Source: an uncultured Eubacteriales bacterium (GTDB lineage: Bacteria; Bacillota; Clostridia; Lachnospirales; Lachnospiraceae). Taken from it: a stretch of DNA of 64,000 bases. The stretch covers positions 1 to 64,000 of the forward strand of contig ONHA01000014.1 in the NCBI GenBank assembly GCA_900317515.1, read 5' to 3'. This document shows positions 16,636 to 25,654 of this stretch, in pieces. Positions within the stretch are counted from its first letter, which is position 1; each line of letters begins with the position of its first letter. Under the pieces are notes generated by a model. That model ran no database searches. It had not been told where the DNA came from and saw only the letters and a program-made list of their open reading frames with translations. The position numbers and the translations under genes are program-made.

Positions 16636-17364
16636 TCAGGATGTAAGGTACGCAAGATATCTTATGATTGCGCCCTCGCGGGGGGAATTGGCGATCGCTC
16701 CGATATAGATGTCTGCCGGAAAACCGGCTTTGCGGAAAGCCGGAAGAGCGGAGACGTTTACGGCGTTCGTGACCGTCTCGGTCACGATTTCAGTCTCGGC
16801 GGCTTCCCCGAGAGCCACGTCCAGGGAATTGTCGGCCAGCGTTACTTCGTTCTGCACCAGATAAGGCTCGAGCGTATCGAGAAGAGCGCTGTCCTTAAGA
16901 AGAGCGGTGAGGTCCTGGAGATACCCGCTGCCGGAGAAGACGTCGTAGGATTCTTTGTTCATCAGCACCAGATCCATCTTTTCGGCATTGATCGCCGCCA
17001 TGACTTTCAGGGAGGAAGCATAGGCATATTCGTGGTTTTCCTGGGCGGGATCGTTTGAGATGTAGAGCTCTTTGTAGAGTTCGATCTCATTTTTCCGGCT
17101 GTCAAAGCCGGAAGCCGAAAGAAACGCGTCGGTCAGCTCACTTTCAAGCTCCGACCCGATGGCCGTGTTCGTGAGAGCGATATAGAGGAGCACTTCTTTT
17201 CGGGTTAAGCTTCGCACAAGAGATGCGGTGATGATGACGACGGCCAGGACAGCCAGAATAAAATGAATTGTATAGTAGGAGAAAAAATAGCCGATTTTCT
17301 GCGGGAGCCCCATCTCATGGAGGCTCTTTTTTAATTGCGTGCGTTCGTAATCAGTTGCTGCCAT
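16636..17364 (-). CDS. Hypothetical single-pass membrane protein, YesL partner
   Basis: Protein of 242 aa that I do not recognise. A short cytoplasmic N-terminus (MAATDYERTQLKKSLHEMG) precedes one membrane helix around residues 25-50 and a soluble outer domain with no family motif I can name; the stretch LVLMNKESYDVFSGSGYL resembles periplasmic-binding-like folds, weakly. The start at 17364 is chosen because GAGGG precedes it; an ATG 8 codons upstream lacks a ribosome site. The gene overlaps the end of yesL by 14 nt. It is the last gene of the lacI-yesL operon and may serve the divergent transporter. Confidence 0.55.
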   Translation of the reverse strand: MAATDYERTQLKKSLHEMGLPQKIGYFFSYYTIHFILAVLAVVIITASLVRSLTRKEVLLYIALTNTAIGSELESELTDAFLSASGFDSRKNEIELYKELYISNDPAQENHEYAYASSLKVMAAINAEKMDLVLMNKESYDVFSGSGYLQDLTALLKDSALLDTLEPYLVQNEVTLADNSLDVALGEAAETEIVTETVTNAVNVSALPAFRKAGFPADIYIGAIANSPREGAIIRYLAYLTS

Positions 17365-18016
17365 CGGGGCCCTCTTTGCTGTTTTCATTTTCCGGATCGT
17401 AGGAGACGGCGGCCAGCACGTTGTTCAGAAGCGCGGCGCTCAGCATGGCTGCGAGGCCTTCCCCGAAGATGATGAGAGGCGTAAAGAAGCGGACTGTCAC
17501 GAAGAAGATTGCAAAATGAACGGCGAACACCATGATCGTTGCAAACAGGTAGTGCGTGCCGATCAGGAAGGAATTCTTCAGCATGGCCTTCGTGGTGTTG
17601 GTCACGATCGCGGTCAGCGGGAAGACGTACATCAGGATGATCGTATAGAGGATGGCGGCTCCGATCATGAGCGCCATAAGAAGTGTCCAGAAGACAGCCG
17701 GCGTGCCCTTCGAATGAGAGCGGAGGTGGTAGAGGATGTAGCCGTCGGCCGCGAGCAGGACGCCGATGGGGGCGAGGATGAGCCACAGCTGGGTTGCCTG
17801 CCTGAAATTCTGCTTGAAGGAGCGGAAAAACATGGGGATGACGTACTGCTCCTCGCCGCGGACGATCTTGATGCAGACATAGTAAAGCGCGGTGGTCGAG
17901 GCGCCGATCGTGAAGACAGGCAGCGAACAGACGAACCACAGAAGATTGAGCAGGCAGGCCTGGCAGAGTGCCAGCGCGATCTGGCTGAATTTGCTGTCAT
18001 ATGAGAAGAATTTCAC
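17351..18016 (-). CDS. yesL: YesL family (DUF624) membrane protein
   Basis: Membrane protein of 221 aa with about five hydrophobic segments. The N-terminus with LLWFVCSLPVFTIGASTTAL and YYVCIKI is the DUF624/YesL signature. In Firmicutes this family sits beside LplABC-type oligosaccharide transporters, as here; its molecular role is not known. It starts with GTG (the codon at 18016-18014), preceded by GGAGG, and overlaps the lacI stop by 4 nt (GTGA), so the two are translationally coupled. Confidence 0.85.
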   Translation of the reverse strand: MKFFSYDSKFSQIALALCQACLLNLLWFVCSLPVFTIGASTTALYYVCIKIVRGEEQYVIPMFFRSFKQNFRQATQLWLILAPIGVLLAADGYILYHLRSHSKGTPAVFWTLLMALMIGAAILYTIILMYVFPLTAIVTNTTKAMLKNSFLIGTHYLFATIMVFAVHFAIFFVTVRFFTPLIIFGEGLAAMLSAALLNNVLAAVSYDPENENSKEGPDGSN

Positions 18017-19083
18017 TGTGTTCCTCCTTGTAAGTGTCCTGTTGACTCGCGCAGGATGAGGTTGGCTTCGGTATAGATCGTGCGGAAATCAAGAGATGGC
18101 TCTTTCATTCTGGAAACGATCAGGTGGGCGGCGGAGAAGGCCATGACCTGGGTGTGGATGTGAACGGTCGTGATCGGCGGCGCGCTGTGTCTGGATTCCG
18201 GAGAATCGTCAAATCCGCAGATCCTGACATCGTCGGGAACCCTTTTGCCCAGTTCGGTCAGGACATTGATGGCATCCTGGGCGGCAAAATCGTTTGCACA
18301 GATGAAGACATCCGGAAGTGTCTTCGCGGAAGCGAGCACCTTTTTCAGTACGTTTACATTGCTCTGCCGGATGATATGGGTCTCGTCCACCGGAACATCT
18401 GCCAGCGCCATCGCGCATCGGAAAGCCCGGTAGCGCTCAAAGAAGGACTGACAGTGCTCAAAATCCCCGATCCATCCTATCTTTGTATAGCCCTGCGCCA
18501 GCATGATGTTGACAAACTGTGTGATGCCGGTCGTGTTGTCCATGTACAGCTGGTCGGCTGCCAGCGCGTACCCGCCCGTTCCGGCCGGAGCGTCCACGAA
18601 CAGGATGGGGATCTCGAGCCGGCAGAGCATTTCTGCGTATTCCCTGTCGAAGATCTCAAAGCAGATGATCCCGCTGCTTCTCTCCGGGAAGAGAGTGATC
18701 GGAAGTCTCCCGGCTGTGAGATCCTCGCGCGTGACGCGGTGCGTGTTCAGCGTGTAGCCGAGCTGGGCCATCTCGCGCTGGAATTTGTCCAGCATGAGAG
18801 AAGCAAAATGCGACGGGGCAAGAAAACCGGTGGTCAGCAGTGCGATCTCACCGCGGAAACAGGGGGGGGCCCGGCGCTCTTCGGTGACCTGTCTGAAGGC
18901 CGCATTGTCGGAAAATGTGCTTACATAGGAAAACTGCTTATAGCCCATCTCGACAGCCTTCTTAAGGATCCTTTCTCTGGTGGCTTCGGCGAGTCCTTCA
19001 GAGTTGTTGATTGCTTTCGAGACGGTATTTCGGGAAATATCGAGAGCGTCGGCAATGTCCTGGATCGTTACCTTTTTTTTCAT
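18013..19083 (-). CDS. LacI family transcriptional regulator
   Basis: Repressor-type regulator of 356 aa. The N-terminal DNA-binding domain is canonical: TIQDIADALDISRNTVSKAINN, with the hinge NSEGLAEATRERI. The rest is a periplasmic-binding-protein-like sugar-sensing domain (for example SSGIICFEIFDREYAEML, VRICGFDDSPES). It is divergent from the transporter and GH32 genes, so it most likely senses a fructoside or its product and controls that operon. A half-operator-like sequence GTGTGCAAATG at 19099-19109 lies just upstream of its start codon. Confidence 0.9.
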   Translation of the reverse strand: MKKKVTIQDIADALDISRNTVSKAINNSEGLAEATRERILKKAVEMGYKQFSYVSTFSDNAAFRQVTEERRAPPCFRGEIALLTTGFLAPSHFASLMLDKFQREMAQLGYTLNTHRVTREDLTAGRLPITLFPERSSGIICFEIFDREYAEMLCRLEIPILFVDAPAGTGGYALAADQLYMDNTTGITQFVNIMLAQGYTKIGWIGDFEHCQSFFERYRAFRCAMALADVPVDETHIIRQSNVNVLKKVLASAKTLPDVFICANDFAAQDAINVLTELGKRVPDDVRICGFDDSPESRHSAPPITTVHIHTQVMAFSAAHLIVSRMKEPSLDFRTIYTEANLILRESTGHLQGGTQ

Positions 19084-19239
19084 TTTCCATATTCCTTTGT
19101 GTGCAAATGAAATAAAAATGTAAATATATAATTACTCAAATGTAGTATACTTCAAAATCGTGAAAATGACAAGGCGGTATTTTACATATGCAAAAACTGT
19201 CCCGAGATAGCATTATGTAAAACATACAGAAGTATTATA

Positions 19240-19268
19240 TTGACAAATGCACATTTTCTTGATACTAT
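19240..19268 (+). promoter_or_regulatory. Promoter of the fructoside transport operon
   Basis: TTGACA (19240-19245), a 17-nt spacer and TACTAT (19263-19268). The intergenic region 19084-19437 holds no gene, only this promoter, candidate operators and a leader of about 160 nt. Confidence 0.75.
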
Positions 19269-19291
19269 GTAAAAGAAAAGAAAGGAGCAAA

Positions 19292-19307
19292 GTGTGCAAA
19301 TGCACAC
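19292..19307 (+). promoter_or_regulatory. Candidate LacI-type operator
   Basis: GTGTGCA-AA-TGCACAC has 7-bp perfect arms and a 2-bp centre, lying at about +17 to +32 of the transporter promoter. Partial copies occur at 19099-19109 (GTGTGCAAATG, before lacI) and 19245-19253 (AAATGCACA, inside the spacer of the promoter). A roadblock repression mechanism is inferred. Confidence 0.5.
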
Positions 19308-19437
19308 ATGCGCTTTTGGCGGACTGCCCAAAGAAAAAGGTACCCGGCAAAAGAAAGGTAAAGGAGGGGGTGAAAATGAAAAGAGAATAAGGGAAAGGAA
19401 CATGTAACCCGTTGACAATGAAAGGAGGTTTTTCGCA

Positions 19438-20379
19438 ATGAAAAATGCAAAAGCACCTGCCAAGGTAAAAGAGAACGATAACAGCCTGCACAACACGCTC
19501 GTCTATATCAGACAGCACTGGCAGCTGTACGTGATCTTTATGCTGCCGGCCTTTCTGCTGACCATCATATTCCGCTATATTCCGATGGGCGGAATAGCAA
19601 TCGCATTCACCGAGTACAACCCGATACGGGGCATCCTCGGAAGTGAATGGATTGGGTTTGCAAACTTCAGGAGATTCCTGTCATCTCCCGACTTCCTCAG
19701 GTACCTCGCAAATACGCTGAAACTGAGTATTTTCGGACTTCTCTGGGGATTCCCGGCTCCGATTCTTCTGGCTTTCCTGCTGAACCGCATCATGAGCACC
19801 AGCATCAAGCAGAAGATTCAGCTGGTTTTGTACATGCCGAACTTTATTTCGGTCATCGTCCTCTGCGGTATCGTCCGTATCCTTCTGTCTCCGACCGGTA
19901 TGATCAATTCCCTTCTGGGAACGAACATCAACTTCATGACCATGCCTTCCGCTTTCCGGACGATCTACATCGCATCCGGTATCTGGCAGGGTGCCGGCTG
20001 GGCGTCGATCATCTATACGGCTGCGCTCTCGAACGCGAGCAAAGAGCTGAAGGAAGCGGCGGTCATCGACGGAGCGAACATCATCCAGCAGATCCAGGCG
20101 GTTGAATGGCCGGCCATCAAGGACACGGTCCTGATCCAGTTCATCATGTCCGTCGGTAACATCATGTCCGTCGGCTTTGAAAAAGCCTACGCGCTGCAGA
20201 CGGACCTGAACCTGAATACGTCCGAGATCATCTCTACGTATGTCTACAAGAAGGGTCTTCTGGACGGTGACTACGGATTCTCCACGGCTGTCGGTCTCTT
20301 TAACACGGTCATCAATGTTATCCTTCTCGTTTCCATGAATGCTCTGGTCAAGAGAATGAATGAAGGCAAGGGAATTTAA
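19438..20379 (+). CDS. ABC sugar transporter permease, LplB type
   Basis: Inner membrane permease of 313 aa. After a hydrophilic N-terminus (about 30 residues) it has six membrane segments and the binding-protein-dependent transport loop EAAVIDGANIIQQIQ, which contacts the ATPase. The early motif FRYIPMGGIAIAFTEYNP is specific for the LplB/YtcP-associated group handling complex oligosaccharides. AAAGGAGG precedes the ATG. No ATPase gene is present, so it probably shares a common MsmX-like ATPase. Confidence 0.88.
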   Translation: MKNAKAPAKVKENDNSLHNTLVYIRQHWQLYVIFMLPAFLLTIIFRYIPMGGIAIAFTEYNPIRGILGSEWIGFANFRRFLSSPDFLRYLANTLKLSIFGLLWGFPAPILLAFLLNRIMSTSIKQKIQLVLYMPNFISVIVLCGIVRILLSPTGMINSLLGTNINFMTMPSAFRTIYIASGIWQGAGWASIIYTAALSNASKELKEAAVIDGANIIQQIQAVEWPAIKDTVLIQFIMSVGNIMSVGFEKAYALQTDLNLNTSEIISTYVYKKGLLDGDYGFSTAVGLFNTVINVILLVSMNALVKRMNEGKGI

Positions 20380-20391
20380 GGAGGCGGAAAA

Positions 20392-21297
20392 ATGAAAACC
20401 AAGAAAAAAAGCGAATTTGCAAGACACTCTCTTGGCGACAAATCGATCCTGATCGCCGGGTATATCCTGCTGGGTCTGTTTGTTGTTGCCATCATTCTTC
20501 CGGTGATTTACATCATCCTGGCTTCGTTTATCGATCCCGTGACGCTTCAGAACAGCGGCCTGACGTTTGACTTCAGCAAGTGGACGCTTACCGCCTACGA
20601 GCGAGTCATGTCGAACGGGCAGATCTGGGTGGGCTTCAAAAACGCCGTTATCTATTCGGTTCTTTTCACGATCCTGTCCGTGACGGTGACTCTTCTCGCG
20701 GCATATCCGATGTCGAGGCCGGATTTCAGAGGACGCGGATTCTTCAACATCATCTTCGTCATCACGATGTTCTTCGGCGGCGGCCTGATTCCTACCTACC
20801 TGCTTATCAGTGACCTGGGCATGCTGGACACGATCTGGGCGATCCTTCTTCCCGGATGCTTCAGCGTCTGGAACATGATCATAGCCAGAACCTACTATAT
20901 GGGAATTCCGGCTGACCTTCAGGAAGCCGCTCAGGTGGACGGCGCGACGGAGCTGACCTACTTCTTCAGGATCCTGCTTCCGGTCTGCACACCCATCATC
21001 GCGACGATCGCCATGTGGCAGTTCGTCGGCATGTGGAACAGCTACTTTGACGCGATGATCTACCTGAACAGCGCATCCAAGCAGCCGCTGCAGCTGGTAT
21101 TACGATCGATCCTGATTCAGAACCAGCCGGAACCGGGCATGGTCTCCGACATGCAGAGCACGGCGGAGAGAGCACAGCTCGCGGAACTTCTGAAGTATGC
21201 GACGATCATCATCTCGAGCCTTCCGCTTATGGTTATGTATCCGTTCTTCCAGAAGTATTTCGACAACGGCATCATGGCCGGCGCGGTCAAGGGCTGA
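20392..21297 (+). CDS. ABC sugar transporter permease, LplC type
   Basis: Second permease of 301 aa, six membrane segments, with the EAA loop LQEAAQVDGATELTYFFRI. The N-terminus YILLGLFVVAIILPVIYI and the C-terminal FFQKYFDNGIMAGAVKG ending are characteristic of the LplC/YtcP group. It begins 12 nt after the first permease and completes the heterodimeric membrane pore. Confidence 0.88.
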   Translation: MKTKKKSEFARHSLGDKSILIAGYILLGLFVVAIILPVIYIILASFIDPVTLQNSGLTFDFSKWTLTAYERVMSNGQIWVGFKNAVIYSVLFTILSVTVTLLAAYPMSRPDFRGRGFFNIIFVITMFFGGGLIPTYLLISDLGMLDTIWAILLPGCFSVWNMIIARTYYMGIPADLQEAAQVDGATELTYFFRILLPVCTPIIATIAMWQFVGMWNSYFDAMIYLNSASKQPLQLVLRSILIQNQPEPGMVSDMQSTAERAQLAELLKYATIIISSLPLMVMYPFFQKYFDNGIMAGAVKG

Positions 21298-21358
21298 TCA
21301 TGATATGCGAAGCATGAAACAAAGATGACACATATTAATCGTAAAAAGGAGTTTTACA

Positions 21359-23077
21359 ATGAGAAAAACAAGCAAAATGCATAAGATTGCATCGATTCTC
21401 CTTGCATCTGCAATGACGATCTCCATGCTCGCGGGCTGCGGCGGATCCGGCGGCAGCAACGCACCGGCAGGCAGCACGGAAAGCACTTCCGGCGGGGATG
21501 CCGCAGCTGCCGATACTTACACCTTCCCGCTCGCCGAGAAGGCTGAGCTCAGCGGTCTGACAAGTTACCCAGCCGGCACGGAATCCGAGCCGAACAACCG
21601 CACGATCTTCAAGAGACTTGAGGAGCAGACGAACGTACATATCAACTGGCGCACGATCCAGAGCGACCAGTGGGGTGAGAAGATCCAGCTTGAGATGTCC
21701 AATGTCAAGACTCTTCCGGACTTCGTCTTCCAGGCAGGATTCAACGACACCGACCTTCTGAAATACGGTAAGCAGGGCGTCATCATCAACCTTGAGGATT
21801 ACATCGACAAGTACATGCCGAATCTGCAGGCTGTCTTCGAGCAGGCTCCGGAATACCGCGCAATGTGCACCGACGAGAACGGCCACATCTGGGCTCTTCC
21901 GTGGATCGAGCAGCTCGGCTACGAGAAGACCGCCATCCAGACCGTCGGCGACATGAGCTTCATCAACAAGAACTGGCTTGACTTCCTCGGCCTTTCTATG
22001 CCGACCACTGTCGATGAGTTTGAGCAGGTTCTGCTTGCATTCAAGGACAATGCTGCCAAGCTTAAGGCTGAATTCAAGATCGACGGCGACATCATCCCGA
22101 TGTCCTGCATCATGAACGACGGCGACCAGGATCCGGCGATCCTGATTAACGGCTTCGGCGAAGGCTACGGCGATCCGGACCGCGGCCGTCACATCGCAGT
22201 CACCGACGACAAGAAAGTCATCTGCGTCGCTCAGACCGAAGGCTTCAAGAAGGGTATCGAATGGCTCCACAAGCTGTATGCAGAAGGCCTGATCGATCCG
22301 GAAGCTTTCACACAGGAATGGTCCACTTACGTTGCCAAGGGCAAAGCCGGCCGCTACGGCGTCTGCTTCTCCTGGGACATTGCCAACATCGCACAGGTCA
22401 GCATGGACGAGCTCATTGCAGGCGAAAGCTGGGTGCCGCTTCCGGCGCTGAAGGCTGATGTCAAGAACATCACCCCGCAGAACGGCTCCTTCACTTCCGG
22501 CTTTGACCGCGGCCGCTGCGTTGTCACCGCCGCTGCCAAGAACCCGGCGCTTGTCTGCGCATGGCTTGACCAGATGTATATCCCGATCCAGTCCCCGCAG
22601 AATAACTGGGGTACCTACGGCGAAGATGACGATTTCGATATCTTCGAGATGAGCGAGAACGCGAACGGCGAGCCGATGCTCAAGCATGCATGGCTCGGCG
22701 ATGCCTCCCCGGTTGAAGTCCGTGAGGCTGAGAGCGTCAACGGTCCGCTGGCAATCCTTGACAGCTACTATAACGTCTATGTCACCTGCCCGGATGATGC
22801 TCAGTATCGTCTTGACTGGATCAAGAACATCTACACACCGGATATGAACGGCAAGTATGTCTTCCCGAACGTTCTCATGAGCACGGACGACACCAAGACC
22901 GTTTCCAACCTTCTTGCGGACATCACTCCGCGCATCAACACCGCAAAATCCGACTGGGTTATGAACGGCTTCACGGATGCTGACTGGGATCAGCTGCAGG
23001 CGGACCTTGCTGCATACAAGCTTGACGAGCTGCTCGCGATCTATCAGAAGTATCTTGATGCTTACTATGCGGAATAA
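21359..23077 (+). CDS. Extracellular substrate-binding lipoprotein of the sugar transporter
   Basis: Solute-binding lipoprotein of 572 aa. The signal peptide ends in the lipobox MLAGCGG, followed by a short Gly/Ser/Ala linker. The mature part is a long LplA-type family 1 binding protein (SNVKTLPDFVFQAG, PNLQAVFEQAPEYRAM, WALPWIEQ). Strong SD AAAAAGGAG. A hairpin with a T-tract directly after the stop should partly terminate transcription, which would raise this gene's mRNA above that of the GH32 gene, a common arrangement for binding proteins. The expected ligand is a fructo-oligosaccharide, from the adjacent fructosidase. Confidence 0.9.
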   Translation: MRKTSKMHKIASILLASAMTISMLAGCGGSGGSNAPAGSTESTSGGDAAAADTYTFPLAEKAELSGLTSYPAGTESEPNNRTIFKRLEEQTNVHINWRTIQSDQWGEKIQLEMSNVKTLPDFVFQAGFNDTDLLKYGKQGVIINLEDYIDKYMPNLQAVFEQAPEYRAMCTDENGHIWALPWIEQLGYEKTAIQTVGDMSFINKNWLDFLGLSMPTTVDEFEQVLLAFKDNAAKLKAEFKIDGDIIPMSCIMNDGDQDPAILINGFGEGYGDPDRGRHIAVTDDKKVICVAQTEGFKKGIEWLHKLYAEGLIDPEAFTQEWSTYVAKGKAGRYGVCFSWDIANIAQVSMDELIAGESWVPLPALKADVKNITPQNGSFTSGFDRGRCVVTAAAKNPALVCAWLDQMYIPIQSPQNNWGTYGEDDDFDIFEMSENANGEPMLKHAWLGDASPVEVREAESVNGPLAILDSYYNVYVTCPDDAQYRLDWIKNIYTPDMNGKYVFPNVLMSTDDTKTVSNLLADITPRINTAKSDWVMNGFTDADWDQLQADLAAYKLDELLAIYQKYLDAYYAE

Positions 23078-23090
23078 TTCGTAACATTTG

Positions 23091-23124
23091 TTCCCGCCCT
23101 TCATAAGGAGGGCGGGAATTTTTC
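23091..23124 (+). terminator. Internal terminator between the binding protein and GH32 genes
   Basis: TTCCCGCCCT (23091-23100) pairs with AGGGCGGGAA (23109-23118), followed by TTTTTC. Read-through or a weak internal promoter must supply the GH32 gene. Confidence 0.75.
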
Positions 23125-23168
23125 TAAGAGAATATCTGTTTACCATATTACAGTACAGGAGTGTCGTC

Positions 23169-24665
23169 ATGACCAGCAAATTACTCACTGAGGCTCGCGA
23201 TTTTGAGCAGAAATACCTCCCTTATTCGTATGCAGATCAGCCCAAATTTCACGTGACAGGTGGAATCGGCTGGCTCAATGACCCGAACGGGTTTGCTCCG
23301 TATAAGGGAGAGTATCATTTATTTTTCCAGTATTACCCCTATGATGTCAGGTGGGGCCCGATGCACTGGGGCCATGTTAAGACGAGGGACTTTATCAGGT
23401 GGGAGCGTCTCCCTGCCGCGATGGCTCCGGACCAGGAGTACGACAGCGGCGGCTGCTTCTCTGGAAGTGCCGTTGAGATGCCGGACGGAAGGCATCTTCT
23501 CATGTACACGGGTGTCAGGAACGAGAGAAATGAGAGCGGCCGCATTGAGAGCTTCCAGACCCAGTGCATAGCATTCGGGGACGGCGTTGATTATGAAAAA
23601 TATGAAGGGAACCCGGTGATCGGTGCGGATATGCTTCCGGAGGGAGGCAGCGTAAAGGATTTCAGGGATCCGAAAATCTGGCGGGAAGACGATACATACT
23701 ATGCGGTTATCGTAAATGAAGGTCCCGACGGGAGCGGTATGGTTCTCCTTTATGAGAGCGAGGATGCGCTTTCCTGGAAATTCGTGAGCATTCTTGCCTC
23801 CTGCCACAACCAGTACGGAAGAATGTGGGAATGCCCGGACTTCTTTCCGCTTGACGGCCGTCATGTCCTTCTTGTGAGCCCGATCGAGATGTCGGCGATC
23901 GGTCTGGAATTTCATCCGGGAAATGCAACGGTCTGTATGATCGGCACGTTCGACCGCAAGACAAAGCACCTTCTCAGGGAGTCTGTCCACGCAATCGATT
24001 ACGGTCTTGATTTTTATGCGCCGCAGACTCTTATGGCGGAGGACGGACGCAGGATCATGATCGCATGGATGCAGAACTGGGAGACTTCCGCCTGCAGACT
24101 GCATGACTTGAGCTTTATGGGCCAGATGACGATCCCGAGAGAACTGTCCGTGAAAAACGGGCGCCTTTATCAGGAGCCTGTCCGGGAGCTTCAGAACTAT
24201 CGCGGCATCAGGGTCGAGTACAATAATATCCTGGTGAACGGGGAGATGGGTCTCAGCGGGATCAGCGGAAGATATGTCGACATGACGGTTTCGATCCGTC
24301 CGGTCAGTGTCACGAACCTTTACAAGTGGTTCCGCATCTATGTCGCCAAAGACGGAGAGCACTATACGCTGATCCGCTTCCGTCCGGATGTCGGAACCGT
24401 GAAGGTTGACCGCACGCACAGCGGCTTCCCGCACGATATCGTGAATATAAGAGAGTTCCCGGTCAATGCGGTGAACGGGGTGATCAAATTCCGGGTCATT
24501 CTGGACCGCTACAGTCTGGAACTGTTCGTCAATGACGGTGAGCAGGCAGCTTCCTTTGTCCTCTATACGCCGATCGAGGCGAGGGCAATCAGCTTTGCGG
24601 CGGACGGCAACCTGATCGCGGATATCGTCAAATACGAACTGGTCAAAGAGACCGAAGAAGAGTAA
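23169..24665 (+). CDS. GH32 beta-fructosidase (sucrose/fructan hydrolase)
   Basis: Cytoplasmic enzyme of 498 aa without signal peptide, hydrolysing sucrose, kestose or imported fructo-oligosaccharides. GH32 motifs in order: GWLNDPNGF with the nucleophile Asp, FQYYPYDVRWGPMHWGH, SGSAV, FRDPKIW with the transition-state Asp, and WECPDFFPL with the acid/base Glu. The C-terminal beta-sandwich follows (LELFVNDGEQAASF). The start at 23169 is supported by CAGGAG; an in-frame ATG 27 codons upstream lies in the preceding terminator. Fructan specificity versus sucrose-6-phosphate cannot be settled here. Confidence 0.92.
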   Translation: MTSKLLTEARDFEQKYLPYSYADQPKFHVTGGIGWLNDPNGFAPYKGEYHLFFQYYPYDVRWGPMHWGHVKTRDFIRWERLPAAMAPDQEYDSGGCFSGSAVEMPDGRHLLMYTGVRNERNESGRIESFQTQCIAFGDGVDYEKYEGNPVIGADMLPEGGSVKDFRDPKIWREDDTYYAVIVNEGPDGSGMVLLYESEDALSWKFVSILASCHNQYGRMWECPDFFPLDGRHVLLVSPIEMSAIGLEFHPGNATVCMIGTFDRKTKHLLRESVHAIDYGLDFYAPQTLMAEDGRRIMIAWMQNWETSACRLHDLSFMGQMTIPRELSVKNGRLYQEPVRELQNYRGIRVEYNNILVNGEMGLSGISGRYVDMTVSIRPVSVTNLYKWFRIYVAKDGEHYTLIRFRPDVGTVKVDRTHSGFPHDIVNIREFPVNAVNGVIKFRVILDRYSLELFVNDGEQAASFVLYTPIEARAISFAADGNLIADIVKYELVKETEEE

Positions 24666-24680
24666 ATAAGCAAAGGCTTA

Positions 24681-24716
24681 AAAACCGGAACCGAACGAAG
24701 GGTTCCGGTTTTTTTA
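24681..24716 (+). terminator. Terminator of the fructoside operon
   Basis: AAAACCGGAACC (24681-24692) and GGTTCCGGTTTT (24701-24712) followed by T residues. Confidence 0.88.
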
Positions 24717-24717
24717 T

Positions 24718-24745
24718 TTGACAGACGCAAATAATTCTGTATAAT
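24718..24745 (+). promoter_or_regulatory. Promoter ahead of uppP
   Basis: TTGACA (24718-24723), a 16-nt spacer and TATAAT (24740-24745). It probably drives the long uppP-to-prkC gene run. Confidence 0.8.
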
Positions 24746-24801
24746 CAGAAAGTGGTTGAGTATGCAGGAAAATGCTTTTTAGCGTTTTGGAAAGGAGCTC
24801 T

Positions 24802-25644
24802 ATGCCGGATATAATCAAAGTAATTATCCTCGGGATCGTCGAGGGCATCACCGAGTGGCTGCCGATCAGCTCTACCGGGCACATGATCCTGGTGGAGAAT
24901 TTTCTTCGCCTCTCGGTCTCTGAAAGCTACTGGAATATGTTCCTCGTCGTCATTCAGCTGGGGGCGATCCTGGCGGTCGTGTTCCTCTATTTTCCGAGAC
25001 TCTGGCCGTTTACGGGCGTGAAGGAGAAGGAGAGCGGCGTATTCAAGGTCCTTGACCGGAGCAAGTTCTTCATGTGGCTTAAGATCCTGGTCTCCTGCCT
25101 GCCGGCGATCGTGATCGGGCTTCCGTTCGACGACTGGCTGGACGAGCATTTTTACAATGCGGTCACGGTCGCGGCCATGCTGATCCTCTACGGTATCCTC
25201 TTTATCGTCGTTGAGAAGCGAAATGCCGGCAAGAAGGCCGTCATCGGCAGCATCGACAGAATCGACTGGACCACCGCACTTCTCATCGGTGTGTTCCAGT
25301 GCCTCGCGCTGATCCCGGGGACCTCGAGATCGGGCGCCACCATCCTGGGCGGTATCGTGCTCGGGATGTCCAGAAAGACTGCCTCTGAGTATACATTCTT
25401 CCTGGCGATCCCGGTCATGCTCGGTGCGTCTCTCTTAAAGCTTGTGAAATTCGGGTTTGCATTTTCCGGCTATGAACTGCTGCTCCTTGCCGTCGGCATG
25501 GCTGTGGCGTTCGTCGTATCGATCTTTGCGATCAGGTTCCTCATGAAATATATCAGGACGCACGATTTCAAGGCGTTCGGCATCTACCGCATTGTTCTCG
25601 GAGTGATCGTTCTTGCCGCAAGTTTTGCGGGTGTAATGGCGTAA
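24802..25644 (+). CDS. uppP: Undecaprenyl-diphosphatase
   Basis: Membrane enzyme of 280 aa (BacA family) that dephosphorylates undecaprenyl diphosphate so the lipid carrier for peptidoglycan can be reused; it also confers bacitracin tolerance. Signatures: [20 protein letters not shown] near the N-terminus with the conserved Glu pair, and [10 protein letters not shown] in the middle. About eight hydrophobic segments. The start at 24802 follows AAAGGAG. Confidence 0.95.
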   Translation: MPDIIKVIILGIVEGITEWLPISSTGHMILVENFLRLSVSESYWNMFLVVIQLGAILAVVFLYFPRLWPFTGVKEKESGVFKVLDRSKFFMWLKILVSCLPAIVIGLPFDDWLDEHFYNAVTVAAMLILYGILFIVVEKRNAGKKAVIGSIDRIDWTTALLIGVFQCLALIPGTSRSGATILGGIVLGMSRKTASEYTFFLAIPVMLGASLLKLVKFGFAFSGYELLLLAVGMAVAFVVSIFAIRFLMKYIRTHDFKAFGIYRIVLGVIVLAASFAGVMA

Positions 25645-25654
25645 GGAGGTCAGC

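Noticed and set aside
19182..19518. Overlapping minus-strand frames of 63-104 codons between lacI and the permease
   Set aside because: They are Phe/Leu/Ser-rich readings of the antisense of a promoter region, mutually overlapping, with no ribosome site or recognisable product.
23088..23168. Upstream 27-codon extension of the GH32 enzyme
   Set aside because: It lies across the terminator hairpin and has no ribosome site, while CAGGAG fits the ATG at 23169.
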